The notes under the pieces were generated by a model that did no database searches, had not been told where the DNA came from, and saw nothing but the letters and a program-made list of their open reading frames with translations. Position numbers and translations under genes: made by a program. From assembly GCA_916610825.1 (NCBI GenBank), contig OU744453.1, forward strand, positions 13,777,751 to 13,841,750: a stretch of 64,000 bases of DNA. Reading direction: 5' to 3'. This stretch comes from Haliclystus octoradiatus. Lineage: Eukaryota; Cnidaria; Staurozoa; Stauromedusae; Haliclystidae. Below, one piece after another: positions 35,348-44,759 of the stretch (position 1 is its first letter; the number at the start of each line of letters is the position of its first letter).

Positions 35348-36502
35348 TTATCTCCTCTTCTAAAATTAGGAAGCAGAATATTTAAAAAACAACAATCAAT
35401 ACAGTTTACGTCATACAATTTATCAGCAATCTCTAAATTTATATTTGTTGCACAATTAATTAAATTAACTGCTGGTACATCTTTTGGTGGCTTGAACCAG
35501 GTTGGCGGGTTTTGACCTTCATATGGGAGTAGTCGGTCATGGTGAACAACTTTTGGTTTGGTCTTTTTCTTCCGTTGAATCCTAAATACCACGTCTGTAA
35601 CCTTCTTTGTGATGGTATAGGGCCCTTTCCATGGACGTTGGAGGCAAGGTGTATACCCAACGCGACGTTTTGGATTGAAGAACCACACGGCGTCCCCAAC
35701 ATTAAATCTTTTTTCCGAACGCCCGGTGTCGTAATTCTTCTTTTGCTTGTCACTCTCTATGGATAAATGCTTACGGGCATATTCATGTATATCCAGTAAC
35801 TGATTTTTCAACTTTTCTGAGTACTCCATTGGTGTACTGGGAGATGGCCCCACTTGGTTTGGGCAGCCAAAGAGAAGATCTACTGGCAATCGAATGTTGC
35901 GACCTAGCATCATCTCGCATGGTGCACAACCTGTAGTCTCGTGCACTGCAGATCTGTACGCCATGAGAAGTAAGGGTAAATGTATATCCCAATCGCGTTG
36001 ATGGTCTGCAACAAACATGGACATCATTGTTTTCAAAGTTCGGTTGAATCGCTCCACCATTCCGTCTGATTGAGGGTGCAGGGGTGTTGTCCTTGTCTTA
36101 TTCAATTCTAATAGCTGGCAAACTTCAGCAAACAATTTTGACTCGAAGTTTCTGCCTTGATCGGAATGAATTTCTAATGGGACACCAAATCTTGAGATGA
36201 ATTCATCCACCAGAATCTTTGCAACTGTTGAAGCTTTTTGGTTTTCCATAGCATAAGCCTCTGTCCATTTAGTAAAGTAATCAGCTATTACAACAATATA
36301 TTTGTTACCTTTGCTTGACAATGGAAAAGGTCCAGTGATATCTATGGCAACTCTTTCCAATGGCACACCAACGTTATATTGCTGCATGGATGCCTTTGGC
36401 TTCCGAGCTGGGCCTTTCTTAGTTGTACATAAGTTACATTGTTTGCAGTATAATAGGATATCATGCCAATAGTGAGGCCGATAGTACCTGTCTTGAATGC
36501 GT
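35317..36502 (-). CDS. Ty3/gypsy integrase (own frame because of a 1-base shift)
   Basis: The 356-codon frame from the Met at 36387 encodes an integrase core: AIDITGPF gives the first Asp, HSDQGRNFES the second and DGMVERFNRTLK the Glu. The C-terminal part has NVGDAVWFFNP and the KGPYTITKKVTDVVFRI strand typical of the gypsy integrase tail. The zinc-binding start (HYWHDILLYCKQCNLC) lies upstream at about 36480-36400 in this same frame, continuous in sense with the pol ORF. The frame ends inside the 3' LTR. The shift is at the A7 run 36516-36510. Confidence 0.92.
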
Positions 36503-39409
36503 TTAAATGTTTTTTTCCCCTAGATGACCGCCAGAATGTGTGTTGTGTATAATCTTTAAGACATCTGTTATCAAGGTTCTTGGTAGTAATAGTTGCTTAA
36601 TGTTGGAGCCTCCACTCTCTGATTCGTAACGGCGGTAAAGCAGACCACCAATTATTTCCAATCTTTCCCATTGGGCCAATAGAGATTTCACATCATTGCT
36701 TTTGTTGACGATGGACTGCCATTGCGGTTTCACTGTTGATGACTCCAGCATGACAAGGACTGGACCAATTGCATGATCTTCCAATTGCTTTGTCCGCAAC
36801 GTGACGGTGTCCATACCTTGAAGCCAAGCAGAATCCGTTGTTGTTGAAATGGCTGTTGTGGTACTGCGAGTATTGATAACTTGACACTTTGAGGATTTTT
36901 CTTCAAGCCGATCACATTTTGAACAATCCACACAAGGTCTTCTCGACAATGCATCAGTGTTACTGTGGAGTACCCCATTGCGATGATGTATTGTGAAGTC
37001 ATACAGTGACAATTCTTCTAACCATCTAGCCATTTGCCCCTCTGGATTCTTGAAGTTTAGTAGCCATTGAAGTGCACCATGATCTGATCTCACCATAAAG
37101 TGCCTTCCATACAGGTAATGATGGTAATTTCGTACAGCTGCAACAATTGCCAACAATTCCTTTCTGGTTACACAATAATTTCTTTCCGATTTAGTTAGAC
37201 TGCGACTGTAATAGCTGATAACTTTGTATCCTCCTTCTTGCATCTGCGATAAGACTGCTCCTAATCCATTGTTGCTTGCATCTGTATCTAGGCAGAATGC
37301 ACCATCCAATGAAGGATATCCTAGGACAGGCGATGATATCAACTTTGATTTCAATGTTATGAATGCAATTTGGCAATCTTCAGTCCAGATGAAGTCGGAT
37401 TGTTTCTCTGTTAGACGGTTCAGTGGTCTTGATATTTCGGCAAAGTTTTTCACAAATGAACGATAGTATGAACATAGGCCAAGAAAAGATCGAACTTCGT
37501 CAACTGAGCAAGGCGTTGGCAAATCTCTAACAGCGCTAATCTTCTCAGGATCTGTTGAAATGCCGTCTTCTGTGACAAGATGACGAAGGAACTTTACACT
37601 TTGTTGGAGTAAATTACATTTCTTTGGACTAAGCTTTAATCCAGCCTTTTGAAGTCTTGTGAAAACTGTACTTAGTCGTTCTAATTCTTCATCAAATGAT
37701 CTCCCATGTACAATGATGTCATCAAGATATACTAACAATATTTTCCATGACAGGCCAGATAGTACATGTTCCATAAGACATTCAAATGTGGCCGGTGCAT
37801 TGCAAAGACCAAACGGCATTACTGAAAACTGGTAAAGGGCATTGCCAGTTGAAAAAGCTGTTTTCTTTTTATCTTCATTAGCCACCTCAACTTGCCAGTA
37901 CCCTGAAGACAGGTCGAGTGTGGAAAACCATTTAGCTCCACTGAGGGCGTCCAACGAGTCATCTATCCTTGGTAGAGGGTATGAATCCTTTACAGTGGTG
38001 TCGTTTAACTTTCTGTAATCAACACAGAATCTAGTTGATCCATCTTTCTTTTTTACTAGAACGATTGGTGAAGACCATGGACTAGATGATGGCTCAATAA
38101 TACCTCTCTCCAACATCCTTTGCACTTCGCTATCAGCTTCATCCCTCTGACTGATTGGTAGACGTCTTGGTCTTTGACGAATTGGAGCTGCAGTACCAGT
38201 GTCGATTTTGTGTTTCACAATGCTTGTGCGTCCAATGTCTGCTGATGAGCTTGAGAACACAGTTTGGAAGTCCAATAATAATTGTTTAACTCCATCACAT
38301 TGACCAAGGGTCAAGCTGCTACAGCTCCTCTCCAGAAGGTCAGTCAGGTGAGCAGGTATTGTTTCGTTTTGGTCAGCAGTTTGATTACAAGTAACCCCTC
38401 TTGCGTACTGTTGATGTTCTTCATTATTCTGTGCATGAATAAGCTTAACTGATTCACACATTCCTGCTATTGTTCCTTCATACAATGTACAAGGGCTTTC
38501 AGAAAGGTTAATCATTCGCAGGTTGATCTTTCCACAAGACACCCCACAATTTACCAATGTTTTTGCAATCATCACCTGGCGCTCTAGCAAACCAGTTGAA
38601 GTTTCAATGAGACCAAGTCCAATATCTTGAGACTCTCTTAATTCTGCTGGTACCATCAATTCTGATCTAGCAGGAATAGTTATGGTCTTTGAAACAGCCA
38701 CACGCATAGTTACGTCATCATTTAGTTCCTTTTCCTCAGGTCCACAGCTTCCTTCAATTCCCAACACACTTTTGTCACTTTCATTGCCAACACCAGATGT
38801 GACACCAGATGTCTCTAATTTATAGCAGCCATCTTTCCAACGCAAATCAAGTTGATGTTTTATCAGGAAATCAATGCCAAGTATGCCGGCAGTGTCAATA
38901 TCTGCAACCCAGACAGTGTGAATAGCTTTGTCAATAACCCCAACAGATAGAAACAAATTTGCTTTGGCTTTAAAAGGGACCATTTTACCATCAGCCAAAG
39001 TCATTTGAGCATCTGTTGCCATGGCAACTATTTCACCAGATTCACATATCTTGTCAAATACAGAACATTTCAGTAATGTTACATTTGCCCCAGTATCAAC
39101 TAAGAACTCTACATTTTGTCCATTTACATTCACGTTTACGTAAACGCCATCGCAGTTGTTTACATTTGCGTTGTTTCCAGTCATAACAAAGGGCATCCCC
39201 TTGGGCATTCCCTGACTTGCAGTCGAATTGAGCCCTTTCAATTCGGCTGAGGAGCATTTCCCGACGTTTTGTTGTCTGCGCCGGAAATTGCACCAGATTT
39301 TTCGTTCGTTGTCTTTTGTGGGCAAGAGCGTGACATGTGACCAACGTCTCCACATGTCCAACACTTTCCTGGAATTCCTCGGTAGCTTCTCGCCTTTGCC
39401 TGGTTGCAC
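36503..39409 (-). CDS. Ty3/gypsy pol: aspartic protease, reverse transcriptase, RNase H
   Basis: In the 968-codon frame the first 55 or so residues merely overlap gag in another frame. The protease motif FLVDTGANVTLLK has DTG at 105-107. Reverse transcriptase runs from about 410 (RQRPRRLP) through SSPIVLVKKKDGSTRFCVDY, MPFGLCNAPATF and YLDD (561-564). RNase H starts at about 671 (LDTDASNNGLGAVLSQ). The H in HSGGHLGEKN at the very end begins the integrase zinc finger, so the stop at 36503 is premature. Pol lies -1 relative to the zinc-knuckle gag frame, consistent with a programmed -1 frameshift or a Pro/Pol read from a Gag overlap. Confidence 0.94.
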   Translation of the reverse strand: MQPGKGEKLPRNSRKVLDMWRRWSHVTLLPTKDNERKIWCNFRRRQQNVGKCSSAELKGLNSTASQGMPKGMPFVMTGNNANVNNCDGVYVNVNVNGQNVEFLVDTGANVTLLKCSVFDKICESGEIVAMATDAQMTLADGKMVPFKAKANLFLSVGVIDKAIHTVWVADIDTAGILGIDFLIKHQLDLRWKDGCYKLETSGVTSGVGNESDKSVLGIEGSCGPEEKELNDDVTMRVAVSKTITIPARSELMVPAELRESQDIGLGLIETSTGLLERQVMIAKTLVNCGVSCGKINLRMINLSESPCTLYEGTIAGMCESVKLIHAQNNEEHQQYARGVTCNQTADQNETIPAHLTDLLERSCSSLTLGQCDGVKQLLLDFQTVFSSSSADIGRTSIVKHKIDTGTAAPIRQRPRRLPISQRDEADSEVQRMLERGIIEPSSSPWSSPIVLVKKKDGSTRFCVDYRKLNDTTVKDSYPLPRIDDSLDALSGAKWFSTLDLSSGYWQVEVANEDKKKTAFSTGNALYQFSVMPFGLCNAPATFECLMEHVLSGLSWKILLVYLDDIIVHGRSFDEELERLSTVFTRLQKAGLKLSPKKCNLLQQSVKFLRHLVTEDGISTDPEKISAVRDLPTPCSVDEVRSFLGLCSYYRSFVKNFAEISRPLNRLTEKQSDFIWTEDCQIAFITLKSKLISSPVLGYPSLDGAFCLDTDASNNGLGAVLSQMQEGGYKVISYYSRSLTKSERNYCVTRKELLAIVAAVRNYHHYLYGRHFMVRSDHGALQWLLNFKNPEGQMARWLEELSLYDFTIHHRNGVLHSNTDALSRRPCVDCSKCDRLEEKSSKCQVINTRSTTTAISTTTDSAWLQGMDTVTLRTKQLEDHAIGPVLVMLESSTVKPQWQSIVNKSNDVKSLLAQWERLEIIGGLLYRRYESESGGSNIKQLLLPRTLITDVLKIIHNTHSGGHLGEKNI

Positions 39410-39618
39410 ATGAACGTCATCATTTCCTCTAATTTTGACAATCGACTGTCGATGTTGTTGTTGTCGCTGGTACAGTTAGAACTCTCACAGTTCGCCAAGG
39501 TCCGAGTGTTGAAGCTGGTACAGTTAGAACTCTCACAGTTAGCCACAGTCCGAACAGCAGTGTGCTTTTGTTGTTGTCTTTGTGGATCTATGCGCCGATG
39601 GGAGTCCATACTCCCCAA
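39238..39618 (-). CDS. Ty3/gypsy gag, C-terminal part with CCHC zinc knuckle
   Basis: In this 126-codon frame CWTCGDVGHMSRSC near its end is a classical nucleic-acid-binding CCHC knuckle, closing gag before protease. A 48-bp imperfect tandem duplication around 39465-39545 gives a repeated VANCESSNCTS / LANCESSNCTS. It is offset by -1 from the N-terminal gag frame that ends at 39588. Confidence 0.88.
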   Translation of the reverse strand: MGSMDSHRRIDPQRQQQKHTAVRTVANCESSNCTSFNTRTLANCESSNCTSDNNNIDSRLSKLEEMMTFMCNQAKARSYRGIPGKCWTCGDVGHMSRSCPQKTTNEKSGAISGADNKTSGNAPQPN

Positions 39619-40271
39619 CGTAAGTCTTGGTCATTTAGGCTATCCAGAAACGCATCCTTAGCAATTATTTCTCTTGACTCACTTGGCATTGATGGATAGG
39701 AGAGTCTAGTTAATCTCTGTATTGCATGTGCCAATTCAGGTAAGGTTTCATTGCTCAGTCTTGTTTTGTTTCTCAGTTCAGATCTGTGTAATTCCACACG
39801 CTGTTCAGTGCCGTAGCGGGTCGAAAGGGCTAAACAAAGCTTTTCAAAGTTGATTCGGTCGGCGCTTTCCATATCTGATAAAATTGAGCTAGCATCACCA
39901 GTCAAACTAACTGCCAGGTGACTTGCTCTTTCTTCGCCTCCCCAACAATTTAGCTTTGATACCATATCACACTGAACCTTGTAGTCCTCCCATGATTGTT
40001 TGCCGTTGAAAGTTCGAGGTCGCACTATTGGTTTGTTGGGCCTTTTGACTTGTTGCTGATGTACCGTAGGTTGTTGATAGTTGACCCTACTAGTCTGTGG
40101 AGTTGATGTAATTAACGGCTCGTTCATCATCTGCGTTGATAAAGCCAATGACAAGTTTTCGATTTGTTTCTCTAGTTTCAACATTCGACCGGCAATTTCA
40201 TTGTCCATCTGAGCTTCATTATTTCCATTGCCAAACCTGGCATCGATTTCTTGCACTGTAAATGTAGCCAT
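39588..40271 (-). CDS. Ty3/gypsy gag, N-terminal and capsid-like part
   Basis: A 227-codon frame begins MATFTVQEID just inside the primer-binding site. A coiled-coil-prone segment (LKLEKQIENLSLAL) precedes the capsid-like region RPRTFNGKQSWEDYKVQ and ...HLAVSLTGDASSIL, with ALSTRYGTEQ and FLDSLNDQDLRW, all typical of metazoan gypsy gag. After DLRW the frame runs into a stop and the sense continues in the -1 frame, so one base was gained or lost near 39610, or sequence was deleted there. Confidence 0.9.
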   Translation of the reverse strand: MATFTVQEIDARFGNGNNEAQMDNEIAGRMLKLEKQIENLSLALSTQMMNEPLITSTPQTSRVNYQQPTVHQQQVKRPNKPIVRPRTFNGKQSWEDYKVQCDMVSKLNCWGGEERASHLAVSLTGDASSILSDMESADRINFEKLCLALSTRYGTEQRVELHRSELRNKTRLSNETLPELAHAIQRLTRLSYPSMPSESREIIAKDAFLDSLNDQDLRWGVWTPIGA

Positions 40272-40318
40272 CGTGTTCGTAATATAAAGTTTAAATTAAT
40301 CCCGCTTCTGTCACCAGT

Positions 40319-40490
40319 TGTAACGAACCACGATTTCGTATATAAAATAGTTATCGAGACGAAATAAGAAGACAACCGTTTCGAGTGTAAATCACGTTCA
40401 AATTAATCTATTTCATCATTCTAAGTACATGCTAAAAAGGGGATCCCATTACGCAACAATTATACACTTAATAAGACGTCATTCTCTACA
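40319..40490 (-). repeat. 5' LTR of the Ty3/gypsy element (172 bp)
   Basis: On the minus strand it runs TGTAGAGAATG...GGTTCGTTACA, bounded by inverted TGTA/TACA, with the primer-binding site two bases further on. A TATAAAA-like string (plus-strand tatataaaat near 40340) lies within. Confidence 0.9.
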
Positions 40491-41502
40491 ATAGCTATTG
40501 AGCCTTTAAAAATTGATATCAACAATAATAAATTAGATAGATAAAGAAACTTACTTCCAAATATAAATTTATAAGATTATTATTTTCCATTCGAAAAAAT
40601 GCGTCTCCGTAAAACACGATAACATTTTCCCGTACCAGTATAATTTTTCAAATTTCAGTTATAATTGAGAGAATATGAGTAAGGTTAATCATTCAAATGG
40701 GTTTTAATTAGATTTAACCAATATAATATGAATAAAACAACATTTAAGTTCATGCAGTCCTTCGAAAAAGTCGCTTTTCTTCCGAAGGTGTCAAATTCAA
40801 AGAAACAGCTCATGCAAATGTTTTGTTTACATTATAATTCACATTGATTCACGAGGGAAATAATAAGTCAAAACAAGACAATACAAACTCATTAATTTTA
40901 CGTTGAAAATAAAACAACAAAAAGATCAATGGTTCATAGAAATAATACAAGGCTATGTACTATTGAAAAGAGGCAATTGAACCAATTTAATGGATTAATT
41001 TGAATAATTTCTTTTTGGTGTGAAATCAAAGGCGGAGCAACAACAAAGCAAAGCAGTGTGAAGCCAGACTGTGATTGAAATGTTTCCCGCCGTGTTCCAT
41101 TCAACCCAATCGTGAATCTTGCAACATAAACACTATTTACTAGAAAGTTTGCTGGAAAAGACGAAAATAACAACTGCCTACGTCATAACACGGAAATTCT
41201 CTACACAATGGTATGCAATAACACCTGATGCGTGAAGAAATGAAAATAAAATCAAACGCGATGTGAAAAGCGAATGACTTGCATCACGCGTACAAATTTT
41301 TAAAGGCTTATAATATTTTATTTACTTTATGTATCGAAATGAAACTTTACAAAATGTTTAGACCATATAAGAACAATATTCTGCTGCAATTTTGTAATTT
41401 TTGAGTCTCTAGAAGTTGTGTATTCCGATTCACCCCCGTTCCATTTCACCCCGCTCTCCCCTACATGGGTAATCAGGAACGCTCTTGTCCCATGTCTCCC
41501 TA
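40491..41502. other. Right arm interior of the split TIR element; no gene
   Basis: Non-coding and AT-rich. Short minus-strand frames at 41173-40934 and 41509-41327 lack recognisable features. Confidence 0.4.
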
Positions 41503-41613
41503 GGTCCAAGTCTCCCCGGTCTCCCCTAACATCTATCTCTAATTCAGGATATCTGATTTAAGCGAAAATTTGTAAAAAAAGAGAATCTGATTAGAATTCT
41601 GTAGGCTATGGAT

Positions 41614-43250
41614 ACTAGACTGGTCCAAAAAACATGAAAGTTTGAAATGTTATCGGGCCCATCGATTTTCTTGTTCAGAATGCTTTGAAAATAAGTTGTG
41701 CACAAATTTTATTGTAATTTGACATTGAGAAATGGGGTCCCAAGGCCCCTCTAAATGAATACGTAAAGCTAATGGGGAAAACGTTGATATTTTGCAGACG
41801 CAAATACGTCATCTTTGTGAAAACATGTTCTAAATTTGCTTACATGGCTGTGGAGGTAATGATCTGAACAATCTGAATTTATTAATTTAAATGTTTGAAT
41901 CTTTATCATTGCCTTAAAACTATGGGGTTGAATACGATGCATAAAAAAACGTGGCTTCCGCTGTGAAAAAGGATTAATCTATAGGTGTCTGCTGTGTGCT
42001 GTCAATCTTTCAATCTAAAAATATTTCTGTGAAAGGTGTCGCCGCCGTTGATATCGTAGTTTGAAGAAAGTTTGTAACTCGAAAAGGTCATTCTGTTGAA
42101 CGGTGGCTGTTTTATAGACACAATATGTCGTTAACTTGTTATTAAAAGGTTCATTCTTGCTACGGCCGCTTTACTCAGATAGCAGAAATATTACTCAGAA
42201 AGCTGTTCATTTTGTTTAACTCAGTTAAAATTTATACCAGAACTAGCTGCCATTTGGGAAATAAAACTTCGGAAACAAAGCCTTTGACATTGTTCAACTT
42301 GATCTACGGAGGTAATTACTTGAATCTCAAAATGTTTGAAAACTTTTAAAGAGCTATATCCCTTGCTACGTGACAAAGAAATAATTCGATGTCTTCATAA
42401 ATTCAAGCTTGAACATTTAACTGCTCACATGTGACTTCCGAAAATGTATTCGTAAAATTCTTTGTGGATTACTGAACTTTATCATCGTTCGACGTTTGGA
42501 ACAGTTGATCGCTCGAGCTTCACCGTTCTCCGTGGCCCAAAATTTATTAGATGTTTTATAAATTCGAATATAAATTAATGAATATGAATATGAATATAAA
42601 TAGGAATCGACATACGAATATATGCGATATCTTTGTTTGATTTCCAACGTTTTATTCAAAACTTTATTTAAACTTTATTAAATATTCTGTTTATCTAAAT
42701 AATAGCGACCGTAACAATAATGAATATCTCAATAACAACATCAATATGATCTGAATCTATAAAACACCGTTCAACAGAATGACCTTCTCGAGTTACAAAC
42801 TTTCTTCAAACTACGATATCAACGGCGGTGACACCTTTCACGGAAATATTTTTTAGATTGACAGATTGACAGCAGACACTTATAGATTAATCCTTTTTTA
42901 CAGCAGAAGCCACGTTTTTTTAGGCATCGTATTCAACCCCATAGTTTTAAGGCAATGATAAAGATTCAAACATTTAAATTAATAAATTCAGATTATTCAG
43001 ATCATTACCTCCACGGCCATGTGAGCAAATTTTAGAATATGTTTTCACAAAGATGACGTATTAGCGTTTGAAAAATATCAGCGTTTTCCCCATTAACTTT
43101 ACGTATTAATTTAGAGGGGCCTTGGGACCCCATTTCCCAATGTCAAATTACAATAAAATGTGTGCACAACTTATTTTCAAAGCATTCTGAACAAGAAAAT
43201 CGATGGGCCCGATAACATTCAAACTTTCATGTTTTTTGGACCAGTCTAGT
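41614..43250. mobile_element. Foldback element with about 495-bp arms, ACTGGTCC termini
   Basis: The left arm 41619-42117 and right arm 42752-43246 are inverted copies, about 95% alike by eye, for example ACTGGTCCAAAAAACATGAA at both ends and GTTTGAAGAAAGTTTGTAAC in both arms. CTAG lies just outside each arm (41615-41618 and 43246-43249), possibly a 4-bp target repeat. The loop 42118-42751 is AT-rich and non-coding. The arms could form a very long hairpin in RNA or DNA. Confidence 0.88.
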
Positions 43251-44759
43251 GGGTAATCTTTTGCGATTTCAGAAGCTTTGGAATCCTGAAATGGAGTGAA
43301 AGAGGATTTTGTTATCAAATCTCTTTTTACAAAAAAAATGAGAAACGCAATTTTCAATTTCCGAAATAACTACTTGGAAGCTTAGGAATCCCGAATTACA
43401 AACGTAGTACAGTTAAATATATACCATGCCTACCTATTTTTAATTGGGTTGCATAGTCAGGCAAATGGTGACAAAACAAGAGCCATGAATGTTTTTCAAA
43501 TTCCCATCCAGCAAATTCCTATAGTTTGTATAGAAAAACACAACAAACAAGTTAAGATAATAAACCTATGCAGACAGTAGAATATCAAGATGCAAATCGT
43601 AGGAGAATGTGTGATGTTTTGACAAAGACTATAGGTTTAGAGGCTGAGAACTCTTCAGATAGAATGTATTACAACTAATGATTACAATAAATCAGATCTG
43701 TTTTGAAAAATATCAGCAACACCAATTAGGAATAGTATTACAGACAGATTCAGTATAGCCTCAATTCAATACAGAAAATGTCGAAGCTCATATAATAATC
43801 TGCTTTGTAGCTGTAAGTGGATCACAAACTGCGCGTAAGTGGGTCACATCGTAACTTCCTTGCTTTTTCCAAGTTGAATAAAGGCATTTAATAAATTCGA
43901 TTGTGTTTTCAAGATATCATGTCTAAATAAAACGATGACCAGGATATTTTATGTTTTTCAGTCTGATTGGGGAACATGGCAGATTGCAGTAAGTGGGTTA
44001 CGGCTTGTAAACTCATTCTAATCTACCTGATTTTTCATATATGTTAAATTATTTTGAATAATAATGTCCCCCTCATCATTTTAAATAACTGGTAACAAAA
44101 ATGAAGCCAAATGTTAAAAGAATTTAAAAGCCCTGAAAGAAAACACTCTCAACCTTGTAAGTGGGTCACGATGGAATTGCAATAGGCTAGAAACAAACTT
44201 GAGCCAAACATAACCTTTGCAGCACATAATTAATACTTTTTTACTGTCAGATATAAACACAAGAAAACTTTAAATGCTTGGAAAGTATAGAAATATAACA
44301 AGCATATTAGATTAGCAAAAATTCGAACAGTCAGGCTGAGATAGTCTGCTGATCTGAACTGATTGGTCGACAAAAATATCAGGAATCTTATGATCTTTTG
44401 AAAAGAAATTCGAAGCTGGGGCAGCTTACAAAATAGACATAACCTACTTGCCAATACCGCAGCAGATCTTTAATAACGATGTGTTTATTTATCTAGAATG
44501 CCTGTTATCCTATGCTTTCGAATTAAGATGGTGGATTAGCTAGCAATGATATCTTCCAAGTTCAATAGCCTAGTATAGTATTGCAGCAGTGCCATAGCAG
44601 CAACATAAGTATTGTTGATATAAAGAAGCAATTGAAAGAAAACAGCCAATAAACTTACCTATAACATGTTCAATTCTCAGAAAAATGGATGAGAGAGAGT
44701 ACGATGTCGTAAAATACGTATTGACCATGACCGCCAAAACATTTCGCCGAACGAAGTGT
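43251..44759. other. Intron sequence; recurring gtaagtggRtcac motif, no gene
   Basis: The motif gtaagtgg(a/g)tcac appears at about 43811, 43838, 43990 (gtaagtgggttac) and 44157, at uneven distances. Nothing else stands out. Confidence 0.4.

Larger units (their letters stand above)
35218..40490 (-). mobile_element. Nearly intact Ty3/gypsy retrotransposon
   Basis: The order on the minus strand is: 5' LTR (40490-40319), primer-binding site TGGTGACAGAAGCGGG (about 40316-40300), gag, protease, reverse transcriptase, RNase H, integrase, polypurine tract AGAAGAGGAGATAA (35361-35348), 3' LTR (35347-35218). The two LTRs differ at about 2 of 130 comparable positions, so insertion is recent. The 3' LTR lacks its last 42 bp and no target duplication is visible. 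Frame breaks in gag and before the integrase leave it non-functional as assembled. Confidence 0.93.
34574..41526. mobile_element. TIR element (GGGGACCGGGGAGACTTGG termini) split by the Ty3/gypsy insertion
   Basis: The left end (34574-34596) and right end (41503-41526) are inverted copies sharing ACCGGGGAGACTTGGACC. Without the nested retrotransposon the element would be about 1.7 kb. Related sub-terminal text (ctggggagacttgagac at 34757 and ccatgtctccc near 35107 and 41490) repeats the theme. Bases outside are TTAA on the left and TAAC on the right, so a TTAA-type target repeat is possible but not exact. No ORF belongs to it. Confidence 0.75.

Noticed and set aside
35460..39661. Many secondary ORFs of 60-126 aa within the gypsy element
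   Set aside because: They are shadows in other frames of gag, pol and integrase, except the zinc-knuckle frame at 39238-39618.
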